Source: VBCG01 sp044226535
GTDB taxonomy: Bacteria > Pseudomonadota > Gammaproteobacteria > Burkholderiales > Casimicrobiaceae
DNA length: 64,000 nt
Direction: 5' to 3'
Assembly: GCA_044226535.1 (NCBI GenBank)
Contig: JBGAGT010000005.1
Location: 62,001-126,000, forward strand
The position numbers were made by a program, and so were the translations under genes. Of the stretch, positions 45,260 through 53,949 are shown one piece after another (the first letter of the stretch is position 1; each line of letters starts with the position of its first letter). The notes beneath the pieces were generated by a model, which saw nothing but the letters and a program-made list of their open reading frames with translations, did no database searches and was not told where the DNA came from.

Positions 45260-45742
45260 ATGAACGCCGTGCGCGTCCCCTTCCCGTTGCTGCTGGCCTT
45301 CCTGCTCGCGGCCTCGACGCTGGCGTTGGCTGCGAAGCTCCCCTACGACGATCGTGCCGACGCGCATGCCGACATCCGCGCCGCGCTGGCCGACGCGGCG
45401 CCCGCGGGCAAGCCGGTGCTTCTGGTGTTCGGCGCCAACTGGTGCGAGGACTGCCGCGCGCTCGATGCGGCGTTGTCGCGCCCCGACAACGCGGCCTGGC
45501 TTGCCCGCGAGTTCCGGGTGGTCAAGGTCGACGTCGGCCGCTTCGACCGCAACCTCGACATCGCCACGGGCTACGGCGGGGTCATCGACAAGGGCATCCC
45601 GTCGGCGGTGATCGTCTCGCCGCAGAACAAGGTGCTGTTCGCCACCCGCGCGGGCGAGCTCGCCGACGCGCGGGGGATGAGCGAATCGGGGATCCGCGAC
45701 TTCTTCACCCGCGCGCTCGCCACGGCGCGCGCGGCGAAATGA
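45260..45742 (+). CDS. Secreted thioredoxin-family protein, 160 aa
   Basis: A signal peptide (PFPLLLAFLLAASTLALAA) is followed by a thioredoxin-like domain: KPVLLVFGANWCEDCRALDAALSRPDNAAWLAREFRVVKVDVGRFDRNLDIATGYG, with redox motif WCEDC and the cis-proline in KGIPSAVIVSPQNKVLF. The protein is periplasmic and probably a reductase or a disulfide isomerase. The stop overlaps the next ATG (ATGA at 45739-45742). Confidence 0.9.
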   Translation: MNAVRVPFPLLLAFLLAASTLALAAKLPYDDRADAHADIRAALADAAPAGKPVLLVFGANWCEDCRALDAALSRPDNAAWLAREFRVVKVDVGRFDRNLDIATGYGGVIDKGIPSAVIVSPQNKVLFATRAGELADARGMSESGIRDFFTRALATARAAK

Positions 45743-46254
45743 CGGCTGCCGGCAAGGAAACGGCCCTCGAAGGCCATTGCACCTGCGGCGACGTGCGCTA
45801 TCGCCTCACCCGCGCGCCGCTGGTCGTGCACTGCTGCCATTGCCGCTGGTGCCAGCGCGAGAGCGGCGCGTCCTTCGCCCTGAACGCGATGATCGAGATG
45901 GAGTACCTCGAGCTCGTCGCGGGCGAGCCCGAGGCCGTCGTCACGCCGTCCGCGAGCGGCAAGGGCCAGAAGGTCCTGCGCTGCCCGCGCTGCCGCGTCG
46001 CGCTGTGGAGCCACTATGCCGGCGGCGGCGACTGGGTCGGCTTCGTGCGCGTCGGCACGCTCGACGACCCAGACGCGCTGCCGCCCGACGTGCACATCTT
46101 CATCGCCAGCAAGCAGCCCTGGGTGGTGCTGCCGCCCGGCGTTCCGGCCGTTCCGGAATACTACGAGCGCGCCGAGGTCTGGCGTCCCGAGGCGCTGGCG
46201 CGGCGCGGGCGCCTCATGGAGCGGCGGCGCGCCGCCGAAGCCACGAAGGGTTGA
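45739..46254 (+). CDS. GFA family (glutathione-dependent formaldehyde-activating-like) protein, 171 aa
   Basis: The zinc-binding motifs of the GFA/CENP-V family are present: EGHCTCGDVRYRLTRAPLVVHCCHCRWCQRESGASFALNAMIE and LRCPRCRVALWSHYAGGGDWVGFVRVGTLDDP. Members of the family bind zinc through these cysteines; only one has been linked to glutathione-formaldehyde. The ATG is in an overlap with the thioredoxin-like gene, and the pair is likely co-translated. Confidence 0.93.
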   Translation: MTAAGKETALEGHCTCGDVRYRLTRAPLVVHCCHCRWCQRESGASFALNAMIEMEYLELVAGEPEAVVTPSASGKGQKVLRCPRCRVALWSHYAGGGDWVGFVRVGTLDDPDALPPDVHIFIASKQPWVVLPPGVPAVPEYYERAEVWRPEALARRGRLMERRRAAEATKG

Positions 46255-46259
46255 ATCGC

Positions 46260-46712
46260 ATGGCCACGTTGTTCGCCTTCCTGCATTTCCTCGCGGCGTT
46301 CGTGATGTTCGCGACGCTGGCGCTCGAGATCTCGCTGACGCGCCGGCCCGACGAGGCCGCGATGCGCCGCGTCGCGGTGATCGACGCGGTCTACGGCATC
46401 GCCGCACTGCTGGTGCTGGTGGCGGGCCTGTTGCGCGTGTTCCATTTCGAGAAGGGCGCGGCCTACTACGGCCACAGCCTGCCGTTCATGATCAAGATGG
46501 CGCTGTTCGCCGCCATCGGCATCCTGTCGATCTACCCGACGACGGTGTTCGTGGGCTGGCGCCGCGCGCTGGCGCGCGGGTCGGCCCCGGTCGTCGATGC
46601 GGCGAGGCTCGCGCGCCTGCGCCGCGTCATCCACATCGAAGCGACATTGTTCGTGCTGATGGTGCTGTGCGCCTCGATGATGGCGCACGGCGTCGGCGTG
46701 ATGGGGCGCTAG
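46260..46712 (+). CDS. DUF2214 family membrane protein, 150 aa
   Basis: Four hydrophobic helices are clear, with the DUF2214 pattern FAFLHFLAAFVMFATLALEISLTRRPDEAAMRRVAVIDAVYGIAALLVLVAGLLRVFHFEKGAAYYGHSLPFMIKMALFAAIGILSIYPTTVFVGWRRAL. The conserved His residues may bind heme or a quinone but this is unproven. It lies five bases after the GFA gene and directly adjoins the KAS III-like gene. Confidence 0.9.
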   Translation: MATLFAFLHFLAAFVMFATLALEISLTRRPDEAAMRRVAVIDAVYGIAALLVLVAGLLRVFHFEKGAAYYGHSLPFMIKMALFAAIGILSIYPTTVFVGWRRALARGSAPVVDAARLARLRRVIHIEATLFVLMVLCASMMAHGVGVMGR

Positions 46713-47819
46713 GTGCCCTGGGCCGAGATCACCGGCTGGGGCGACGCGATGCCCCCGGCGGTGCTGTCCAACGCCGACCTCGCCACCTTCCTCGACACCG
46801 ACGACGCGTGGATCGCCACGCGCACCGGCATCCACGAGCGGCGCATCGCCCACGTGCCGGGCATCGAGCTCGCGCGCGTCGCCGGTGCGCGCGCGCTGGC
46901 CTGCGCCGGCCTCGCCGCGAGCGGGCTCGACCTCGTCGTCTACGGGAGCTGCAGCTTCGACGAGCAGGTGCCCAACAGCGCCTCGGGCGTGCAGCTCGCG
47001 CTGGGCGCCTCGAAGGCGGCGTCGATGGACGTCAATACCGCCTGCACCAGCTTCCTGTACGGGCTGTCGACCGCCAGCGCGCTGATCCGCGCGGGCAGCG
47101 TGCGCAACGCCCTGGTGATCGGTGTCGAGGTGGTCTCGCCCTACATGGACTGGTCGAACCGCAATGTCGCCGTGCTGTTCGGCGACGGCTGCGCCGCGGT
47201 GGTGGTGGAGGCGAGCGAGGAGCCGCTGGGCGTCGTCGCCGACAAGCTCGGCTGCCAGGCCGAGGCACGCGACATCCTGCGCGTGCGCGGCGTCGGCGCG
47301 CGCTACGCGAACCGCGGCGTCACCTACGGCGACACCGAATGGGACTTCGACGGCCCCGAGATCTTCCGCCGCGCGGTCACCGGCATGAGCGAGGCCGCGT
47401 GCGATGCGCTGGCGCGCAGCGGCCACGCCGCTGCCGATGTCGACCTCGCCGTTCCGCACCAGGCGAACCTGCGCATCATCGAGGCCGTGGCGAAGAAGGC
47501 CGGCGTCCCCATGGACCGCGTGCACCTCACCGTCGAGCGCTACGGCAACATGTCGGCGGCCACGGTGCCGGTCGCGCTCACCGACGCGCTCGCCGCGGGC
47601 CGCGTGAAGCCGGGCGCATTGCTGCTCACGCCCGCGTTCGGCGGCGGCCTCACCTTCTGCGCGCAGGTCGTCCGCTGGGGCGAGCGCGTGACGCCCAAGG
47701 ATACGAGCAGCGCCGCGCTGCCCCCCTGCGAGTGCAGCGCGCTGGACATCGTCAACGGCTACCGGCGCATCAAGGCCGACAGCTCGCGGTCTGCCGCGGG
47801 ACTGTCCGCGCCGCGCTGA
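46713..47819 (+). CDS. 3-oxoacyl-ACP synthase III (FabH-like) family protein, 368 aa
   Basis: The catalytic triad of KAS III is complete: Cys111 in DVNTACTSFLYGLSTASALI, His in VPHQANLRIIEAVAKKAGVP, and Asn in RYGNMSAATVPVALTDAL. The enzyme condenses an acyl-CoA with malonyl-ACP. The C-terminus carries an extra 40-residue tail (TPKDTSSAALPPCECSALDIVNGYRRI) beyond the usual end of FabH. No fatty acid synthase genes lie nearby, so a secondary-metabolite or special-lipid role is likely. GTG 46713 starts immediately after the preceding TAG. The sequence ends near the composite repeat. Confidence 0.9.
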   Translation: MPWAEITGWGDAMPPAVLSNADLATFLDTDDAWIATRTGIHERRIAHVPGIELARVAGARALACAGLAASGLDLVVYGSCSFDEQVPNSASGVQLALGASKAASMDVNTACTSFLYGLSTASALIRAGSVRNALVIGVEVVSPYMDWSNRNVAVLFGDGCAAVVVEASEEPLGVVADKLGCQAEARDILRVRGVGARYANRGVTYGDTEWDFDGPEIFRRAVTGMSEAACDALARSGHAAADVDLAVPHQANLRIIEAVAKKAGVPMDRVHLTVERYGNMSAATVPVALTDALAAGRVKPGALLLTPAFGGGLTFCAQVVRWGERVTPKDTSSAALPPCECSALDIVNGYRRIKADSSRSAAGLSAPR

Positions 47820-47838
47820 GACGCCGTCACCCCCGCAC

Positions 47839-48130
47839 CGTCATCCCCGCGAAAGCGGGGATCCACGCATTGGATTCCCGCTTTCGCGGGAATGACGGGG
47901 CCACGGGCAGCCCATGAGCTTGGTATCTGCGGGAGCCGCAAAGCTTGCGTCGTGCGTGGCCATCGGCGCGGCGGACGCCGGGGAATCGGGCTTGAGCCGG
48001 GGTCATCGCGAAAACCGATTCCCCGGTGGCCGCCGCACGTTTCGCCGAGGGCCATGCACGACGCATGTTTGCGCGGGTCGCGCAATACCGTAGCCAAAGG
48101 CGATGGGTCCCCGCTTTCGCGGGGATGACG
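47839..48130. repeat. Composite REP-bounded structured repeat, copy B
   Basis: The element begins with a pair of inverted REP-like units (47839-47861 and 47874-47897) and ends with another at 48105-48130 in inverted orientation to the first. From 47905 to the end it is homologous to 12981-13203 (copy A). Its hairpin pairs 47948-47967 with 48044-48063, 47968-47974 with 48030-48036, and 47978-47989 with 48015-48026, with arm sequences that differ from copy A but remain complementary. It fills the gap between the KAS III-like gene and rodA and holds no gene. Confidence 0.88.
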
Positions 48131-48151
48131 TGGTGCGGGGGTGACGACGGC

Positions 48152-49261
48152 TCAGCCGGCGACGAGCTTGCGGTGCGCCTGCACGCTCATCAGGATGCCC
48201 AGCCCGATAAACAGCGAGATCATCGCGGTGCCGCCGTAGGACACCAGCGGCAGCGGCACGCCGACGACGGGCATCACGCCCGACACCATCGCCATGTTGA
48301 CGAAGGCGTAGGTGAACAGCATCAGCGTCACGGCGCCGGCGAGGAGCCGCGCGAACATGGTCGAGGCGTTGGCGGTGATCACCATGGCGCGGCCGATGAG
48401 CAGCAGGTAGAGCACGATCAGCAGGATGTTGCCGACCAGGCCGAACTCCTCGCCGAACACCGCGAAGATGAAGTCGGTGTGGCGCTCGGGCAGGAAGTCG
48501 AGGTGCGCCTGGGTGCCGTTCAACCATCCCTTGCCCACGACGCCGCCCGAGCCGATGGCGATCGACGCCTGCGACGAGTGGTAGCCGGCGCCCAGCGGGT
48601 CGCGCGAGGGGTCGAGGAAGGTGAGCACGCGCTCGCGCTGGTAGTCGTGCAGCAGCGGCCACACCATCGGTGCCGCGACGCCGGCCAGCGCGAACAGGCC
48701 CACGATCACCTTCCACGAAAGGCCGGCGAGGTACAGCACGTAGCAACCCGAGGCGGCGATCATCAGCGAGGTGCCGAGGTCGGGCTGGCGCTTGATCAGG
48801 TACACCGGCACGACGATCAGCACCGCGGCGACCACGAAGTCGAACCAGCCGATGCGCCCCTCGAAGCGCTGGAAGTACCAGGCGAGCATCAGCGGCAGCG
48901 CGACCTTCATGAGCTCGGAAGGCTGGAAGCGCGCGACGCCGACGTCGAGCCAGCGCCGCGAGCCGTTCACCACGCTGCCGAACAGCGCCACGGCGACCAG
49001 CAGCGCCACCGCGGTCACGTACAGCGGCACGGCGATGCGCGCGAGCTTCTCGGGCGCGATGTTGGCCACGACCCACATCAGCACCAGCGCGATGGCGAGG
49101 CTCGTCACCTGCGCCTGCACGCGCGCGAGGCTCTGGTCCGAGGCCGAGTACAGCGTGACGAGGCCGACCAGCACGATGGACATCGCCGCGGCGAACAGGA
49201 AGTTGTCGATGCGGCGGGTGAGGCCTTCCCAACCACGGCCGACGAGCTCGAGGGCGTTCAT
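48152..49261 (-). CDS. rodA: Rod shape-determining protein RodA (SEDS glycosyltransferase), 369 aa
   Basis: The SEDS family is recognised by ten membrane helices and motifs such as LVTLYSAS near the N-terminus, GSRRWLDVGVARFQPSELMKVALPLMLAWYF, QPDLGTSLMIAASGCYVL, GWLNGTQAHLDFLPERHTDFIFAVFGEEFGLVG, and the C-terminal PLVSYGGTAMISLFIGLGILM. RodA polymerises lipid II in the inner membrane together with PBP2. It is the last gene of the mre operon, 49 bases after mrdA. Confidence 0.97.
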   Translation of the reverse strand: MNALELVGRGWEGLTRRIDNFLFAAAMSIVLVGLVTLYSASDQSLARVQAQVTSLAIALVLMWVVANIAPEKLARIAVPLYVTAVALLVAVALFGSVVNGSRRWLDVGVARFQPSELMKVALPLMLAWYFQRFEGRIGWFDFVVAAVLIVVPVYLIKRQPDLGTSLMIAASGCYVLYLAGLSWKVIVGLFALAGVAAPMVWPLLHDYQRERVLTFLDPSRDPLGAGYHSSQASIAIGSGGVVGKGWLNGTQAHLDFLPERHTDFIFAVFGEEFGLVGNILLIVLYLLLIGRAMVITANASTMFARLLAGAVTLMLFTYAFVNMAMVSGVMPVVGVPLPLVSYGGTAMISLFIGLGILMSVQAHRKLVAG

Positions 49262-49310
49262 CGCGGCTCGGCCCGGCCGTGGCGCGACACCGAAGCAGCA
49301 GGCGTCACCA

Positions 49311-51248
49311 TCAGTCGCTCTCGTCGTCGCGGTCGGCGCCGGGGACGTCCTTCACCTCCGAGGGCTTGGCGCCGGTGAGGTAGTAGTCGAGCACCTTGCG
49401 CGCGATGGGCGCGGCCGCGGCCGCGCCGAAACCACCGTTCTCGACCAGCACCGCGAGCGCGATGCGCGGCTTGTCGGCCGGCGCATAGGCGATGAACCAG
49501 GCGTGGTCGCGCAGGCGCTCGTCGATCTTCTTCTCGGAGTACTTCTCGCCCTTGAGCGAGAACACCTGCGCGGTCCCCGTCTTGCCCCCGCTTGTGTAAG
49601 CCGCGCCGGCGAAGGCCTCGCGGCTCGTGCCCTCGCGGTTGACGCCCACCAGCGCGGCCTTGATGATCTCGAGGTGGCCGCGCGCCAGCGGGATGGTCGC
49701 GGGTGCCTCGACGGGCACCTCGACGCCGCCCACCGCGCGCAGCAGGTGCGGACGGTAGGACACGCCGTCGTTGGCGATGGCAGCGATGGCGTGCGCGAGC
49801 TGCAGCGGCGTGAAGGCGTTGTAGCCCTGCCCGATGCCCGCCGAGATGGAGTCGCCGAGGTACCACTTGCCGTTCTGCGCGCCGAAGCGCTCGCGCTTCC
49901 AGCTGCGCGAGGGCAGGATGCCCGCGAGCTCGCCGTCGATGTCGATGCCGGTCCTGGCGCCGAAGCCGAACTTGCCGAGGAAGCGCGCCGTGTCGTCGAT
50001 GTCGGTCTCGCCGGCGAGCTGGTAGTAGTAGGTGTCGCAGGAGACAATGATCGACTTCGGCATGTCGACCATGCCGTGGCCGCCCGGCTTGTCGTCGCGG
50101 AAGCGGTGCGCCTGGCCGGGGATCTGGTAGTAGCCGGGGTCGAAGATCGCCTGTGACGGGGTGCGCTTGCCCGACTCCAGCGCCGCCAGCGCGAGGAAGG
50201 GCTTGATGGTCGAGCCCGGCGGGTAGGCACCGCGCAGCGGGCGGTTGAGCAGCGGCTTGTCGGGCGACTCGTTCAACTCCTGCCAGTTGGCGGTGTCGAT
50301 GCCATCGACGAAGAGGTTGGGGTCGAAGCCCGGCTTCGACACCATCGCCAGCACCTCGCCGTTGGTGGGGTCGATCGCCACCAGCGCACCGCGCCGCGCG
50401 CCGAACGCCACCTCGGCCGCCTGCTGCAGCGCGATGTCGAGCGTCAGCGTGAGGTTGCGGCCCGCGGTGGGCGCCTTGCGCGACAGCGTGCGCACCGCGC
50501 GGCCGGCCGCGTCGACCTCGACTTCCTCGCTGCCGGTTTCGCCGTGCAGCTCGCGCTCGTAAGCGAGCTCCACGCCGATCTTGCCGATGGTGTCGGTGCC
50601 CTTGTAGTTGACCGTCTGGTCCCAGCCGGCGATGCGGTCGATGTCGCGGTCGTTGATGCGCCCGATGTAGCCGACGACGTGCGAGGCGTGGTCGGCATAG
50701 GGATACTGGCGGAACAGCCGCGCGTTGATCTCGACGCCCGGGAAGCGGTAGCGGTTGACCGCGAAGCGCGCGACCTCGTCGTCGGTGAGCTTGGTGCGCA
50801 GCGGAAGGCTTTCGAAGTTCTTCGACTCCTCGATCATCTTCTTGAGCCGCCGGCGGTCGCGGTCGCGCACCTCGACGATGTCGGCGAGTGCGTCGACGGT
50901 GGCGTCGAGGTTGGGCACGCGCGAGGGCGTGATCTCGAGCGTGTAGGCGGAGTAGCTCTGCGCCAGCACCACGCCGTTGCGATCGGTGATGACGCCGCGG
51001 TTGGGCGTCACCGGGACGATGGCGATGCGGTTGGTCTCGGCCAGCGTCTGGTAGTGGTCGTGCTCGAGCACCTGCAGGTGGACGAAGCGCGCCACCAGCG
51101 CGCCGAAGGCCAGCAGCACGAAGCCGCCGGCGAGGCCCAGGCGGCGCTTGAACAGGAACACCTCGCGCTCGCGGTTGCGGAGCTCGGGCGAGCCCCTGGC
51201 CTCGGCGTAGCCTCGGTTGCGGCGGGTGAAGAGGTTGCGGCGTGCCAT
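49311..51248 (-). CDS. mrdA: Penicillin-binding protein 2 (MrdA), 645 aa
   Basis: A single N-terminal membrane helix (LGLAGGFVLLAFGALVARFVHLQVLE) precedes the PBP dimerisation domain and the transpeptidase domain. The active-site motifs are S-T-I-K in YPPGSTIKPFLALAALESG, SCD in SIIVSCDTYYYQLAGET and KTGT in TSGGKTGTAQVF. PBP2 cross-links peptidoglycan along the cell cylinder and forms a complex with RodA. ATG 51248 was chosen because the basic start MARRNLFTRRNRG directly precedes the helix. The C-terminus ends in an acidic tail. Confidence 0.97.
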   Translation of the reverse strand: MARRNLFTRRNRGYAEARGSPELRNREREVFLFKRRLGLAGGFVLLAFGALVARFVHLQVLEHDHYQTLAETNRIAIVPVTPNRGVITDRNGVVLAQSYSAYTLEITPSRVPNLDATVDALADIVEVRDRDRRRLKKMIEESKNFESLPLRTKLTDDEVARFAVNRYRFPGVEINARLFRQYPYADHASHVVGYIGRINDRDIDRIAGWDQTVNYKGTDTIGKIGVELAYERELHGETGSEEVEVDAAGRAVRTLSRKAPTAGRNLTLTLDIALQQAAEVAFGARRGALVAIDPTNGEVLAMVSKPGFDPNLFVDGIDTANWQELNESPDKPLLNRPLRGAYPPGSTIKPFLALAALESGKRTPSQAIFDPGYYQIPGQAHRFRDDKPGGHGMVDMPKSIIVSCDTYYYQLAGETDIDDTARFLGKFGFGARTGIDIDGELAGILPSRSWKRERFGAQNGKWYLGDSISAGIGQGYNAFTPLQLAHAIAAIANDGVSYRPHLLRAVGGVEVPVEAPATIPLARGHLEIIKAALVGVNREGTSREAFAGAAYTSGGKTGTAQVFSLKGEKYSEKKIDERLRDHAWFIAYAPADKPRIALAVLVENGGFGAAAAAPIARKVLDYYLTGAKPSEVKDVPGADRDDESD

Positions 51249-51265
51249 GGGCGATGCGTCGGGAG

Positions 51266-51796
51266 CTAGCGCTTGACCGGCGCGCGCAGCGGAGGTTCCG
51301 GGCGCTCGGTGCGCTGCAGGACCAGCGTCAGCAGCGGCCAGACCAGCGCGCCGACCAGCGAGGGCACGAAGTAGGTCCAGCGCGGCATGGCGGCGCCGCC
51401 CATGGCCCGGACCAGCATCACCAGCGCCGCGCAGCCCGCCAGCAGCACGGCGACCTGCGCCGCCTGGTGCCACAGCGGGAAGCGCAGCACGCGGCGGCGG
51501 AAATACTCGGCGGCGTAGGCGAGCACCGCGTAGGCCAGCGCGTGCTGGCCGAACAGCGTGGCGTCGGCGACGTCCATCAGCAGGCCCGCGGCCCAGGCCC
51601 CGCCGACGCCGAGGAGCCGCGGCTCCTGGATGCACCAGTAGAGGATCAGCAGCGCGAGGAAGTCGGGCTTCAGCATCGCCGCGAAACCGCTCGCCGGCAC
51701 GAGGTTGGCGAGGAAGGCGGCCAGCATGGTCCCCACCACCAAGAGCGGTGTCGCGGGCTTGTGGATCGCCTCGGGTCGCGCGCCCAGCGTCGCCAT
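51266..51796 (-). CDS. mreD: Rod shape-determining protein MreD, 176 aa
   Basis: The gene encodes a membrane protein with about five helices and the MreD pattern FLALLILYWCIQEPRLLGVGGAWAAGLLMDVADATLFGQHALAYAVLAYAAEYFRRRVLRFPLWHQAAQV. It lies two bases after mreC and 17 before mrdA, as in other Betaproteobacteria. MreD links MreBC to the membrane synthesis complex. Confidence 0.95.
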   Translation of the reverse strand: MATLGARPEAIHKPATPLLVVGTMLAAFLANLVPASGFAAMLKPDFLALLILYWCIQEPRLLGVGGAWAAGLLMDVADATLFGQHALAYAVLAYAAEYFRRRVLRFPLWHQAAQVAVLLAGCAALVMLVRAMGGAAMPRWTYFVPSLVGALVWPLLTLVLQRTERPEPPLRAPVKR

Positions 51797-51798
51797 CG

Positions 51799-52716
51799 CT
51801 AGCCTCCCCGCCGCGCCTTGCCGCGCCCGGACTTCTGCGAAGGATCCTTGGCCACGGGCTCGTCGGGCCGCTCGGGCATCGCCGCGCCGGCGCCGAGCAC
51901 CAGGAGCTCGCGGCTGCGGTCGACGCCCCCGAGCGGCGAGCCGCTGACCTTGGCGAAGATCTTGCCGCTGTCGCGCTCCACGGTGTCGACGCGCGCTACC
52001 GCGAGCCCGGCCGGGTAGGTGCCGTCGAGGCCCGAGGTCACGAGGCGATCACCGGCCGCGATGTCGGTCGAAGGCGGCACGAAGCGCAGCTCGAGCGTGC
52101 GCCCACTGCCCGCGCCGTACAGCACGCCGCGCGCACCGGTGCGCTCGATCATCACCGGCACGGCCTGGTCCTTGTCGGTGACGAGCGTCACCTCGGCCAT
52201 CGACGGGAACACGCGCGTCACCTGGCCCACCACGCCGGCCTCGTCGATCACCGCGGTACCGAGGACGATGCCCGCGTCGCCGCCGCGGTCGATGAAGAGC
52301 TTCTGCGCAAACGGGTCGCGGCTGCCGAACAGCACGCCCACGCCGGTCGCGGAGGCGCCGAAGCGCTCGCGAAGCGCGAGCAGGCCCTTGAGGCGCGCGG
52401 CCTCGCCCTGCGCGGTCTCGGCGGCCTGCACCACCGGGGCCTGCACCAGCAGCCGGTGCTTGAGCTCGGCGTTCTCCGCCTCGAGCGCCTGCTTGGACGC
52501 GAAGTAGGACGCCGCCGCCTCGTAGGCCTCGCCGGGCAACAGCACCGCGCGCTGCAGCGGCGCGATCACCACGGCCATGACGCGGCGCATGCCCTCGAGG
52601 TAATGGAAGCGCGAGTCGGCGACCAGCAGCGCCACCGACAGCAGCGTGAAGAACGCGAGCCTTGCGAGCGGACTCGGGCCGCGGTGGAAGAACGGCGGTG
52701 GATCAGCGCGCAGCAC
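51799..52716 (-). CDS. mreC: Rod shape-determining protein MreC, 305 aa
   Basis: An N-terminal helix (LARLAFFTLLSVALLVADS) is followed by a coiled coil (ASKQALEAENAELKHRLLVQ) and the beta-barrel domain of MreC, with FIDRGGDAGIVLGTAVIDEAGVVGQVTRVFPSMAEVTLVTDKDQAVPVMIERTG and FVPPSTDIAAGDRLVTSGLDGTYPAGLAVARV. The protein starts at GTG 52716. A Lys/Arg-rich end (KSGRGKARRGG) is present. It is a periplasmic scaffold for the elongation complex. Confidence 0.96.
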   Translation of the reverse strand: MLRADPPPFFHRGPSPLARLAFFTLLSVALLVADSRFHYLEGMRRVMAVVIAPLQRAVLLPGEAYEAAASYFASKQALEAENAELKHRLLVQAPVVQAAETAQGEAARLKGLLALRERFGASATGVGVLFGSRDPFAQKLFIDRGGDAGIVLGTAVIDEAGVVGQVTRVFPSMAEVTLVTDKDQAVPVMIERTGARGVLYGAGSGRTLELRFVPPSTDIAAGDRLVTSGLDGTYPAGLAVARVDTVERDSGKIFAKVSGSPLGGVDRSRELLVLGAGAAMPERPDEPVAKDPSQKSGRGKARRGG

Positions 52717-52793
52717 GGCTTGGAACGCCTCGCATCGAATTCAAGGCCGGCCCCGATGCGATGCTTGCCCGAGCGATACGGCTGGCGACGGCG

Positions 52794-53837
52794 TCAGTCC
52801 GTGGTGAAGATGGTGGAGAGCGACTCCATGTTCTCGAGCGCCTTGCCGCAGCCGCGCACCACGCAGGTCAGCGGGTCGTCGGCGACGATGACCGGCAGCC
52901 CGGTCTCCTCCATCAGCAGGCGGTCGAGGTCGCGCAAGAGCGCGCCGCCGCCCGTGAGCACCATGCCGCGCTCGGCGATGTCGGCACCGAGCTCGGGAGG
53001 CGTGCGCTCGAGCGCGCTCTTCACCGCCGAGACGATGCTGTTGAGCGGGTCGGTGAGCGCCTCGAGGATCTCGTTGGACGAGACCGTGAAGCTGCGCGGG
53101 ATGCCCTCGGCGAGGTTGCGGCCCTTGACCTCCATCTCGCGCACCTCGGAGCCGGGGAAGGCCGAGCCGATGGTCTTCTTGATGACCTCGGCGGTGGTCT
53201 CGCCGATCAGCATGCCGTAGTTGCGGCGGATGTAGTTGACGATGGCTTCGTCGAACTTGTCGCCGCCCACGCGAACGCTGCCCGCGTACACCATGCCGCC
53301 CAGCGAGATCACGCCGACCTCGGTCGTGCCGCCGCCGATGTCGACCACCATCGAGCCCGTGGCATCGGAGATCGGCAGGTCGGCGCCGATGGCGGCCGCC
53401 ATCGGCTCCTCGATCAGGTAGACCTTGGACGCACCGGCGCCGAGTGCCGACTCGCGGATGGCGCGGCGCTCGACCTGCGTCGAGCCGCAGGGCACGCAAA
53501 TGATGATGCGCGGGCTCGGGCTGAAAAGCCGCGAGTCGAGCACCTTCTTGATGAACTGCTTCAACATCTGCTCGGTCACCGTGAAGTCGGCGATGACGCC
53601 GTCCTTCATGGGCCGGATCGCGGTGATGTTGCCGGGTGTGCGCCCGAGCATCTGCTTGGCCGCGAGCCCCACCTCCTGGATCACCTTCTTGCCGTTGGGA
53701 CCGCCTTCCTGGCGGATCGCCACGACCGAGGGTTCGTCGAGCACGATGCCCTTGCCGCGCACGTAGATCAGCGTGTTGGCGGTGCCGAGGTCGATCGCGA
53801 GGTCGCTCGAGAAATAGCCTTTGAAGAAATCGAACAT
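52794..53837 (-). CDS. mreB: Rod shape-determining protein MreB, 347 aa
   Basis: The actin-fold nucleotide motifs are DLAIDLGTANTLIYVRGKGIVLDEPSVVAIR, MVVDIGGGTTEVGVISLGGMVYAGS and MVLTGGGALLRDLDRLL. The start is set at ATG 53837 (MFDFFKGYFSSDLAID), the conserved N-terminal amphipathic helix, rather than at 53864. MreB forms filaments at the inner membrane and directs the cell wall elongation machinery. Its promoter lies in the 112-base divergent region toward gatC. Confidence 0.97.
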   Translation of the reverse strand: MFDFFKGYFSSDLAIDLGTANTLIYVRGKGIVLDEPSVVAIRQEGGPNGKKVIQEVGLAAKQMLGRTPGNITAIRPMKDGVIADFTVTEQMLKQFIKKVLDSRLFSPSPRIIICVPCGSTQVERRAIRESALGAGASKVYLIEEPMAAAIGADLPISDATGSMVVDIGGGTTEVGVISLGGMVYAGSVRVGGDKFDEAIVNYIRRNYGMLIGETTAEVIKKTIGSAFPGSEVREMEVKGRNLAEGIPRSFTVSSNEILEALTDPLNSIVSAVKSALERTPPELGADIAERGMVLTGGGALLRDLDRLLMEETGLPVIVADDPLTCVVRGCGKALENMESLSTIFTTD

Positions 53838-53919
53838 GAAGCTGGCTTTTGGGGTGCGCGCCAACCCCCCCTTTTCACTCGGGCGGGAGGGGTGGCGACA
53901 GGCCGTTTCGGATGGCGCT

Positions 53920-53925
53920 TATGAT
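53920..53925 (+). promoter_or_regulatory. Possible -10 box for gatCAB
   Basis: TATGAT lies 24 bases upstream of the gatC start codon; a weak GCGACA lies 19 bases further upstream at 53895-53900. The assignment is tentative because the spacing is long and the -35 box is weak. Confidence 0.35.
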
Positions 53926-53949
53926 ACTCTTGTCCGTTTCGTCGCGACC

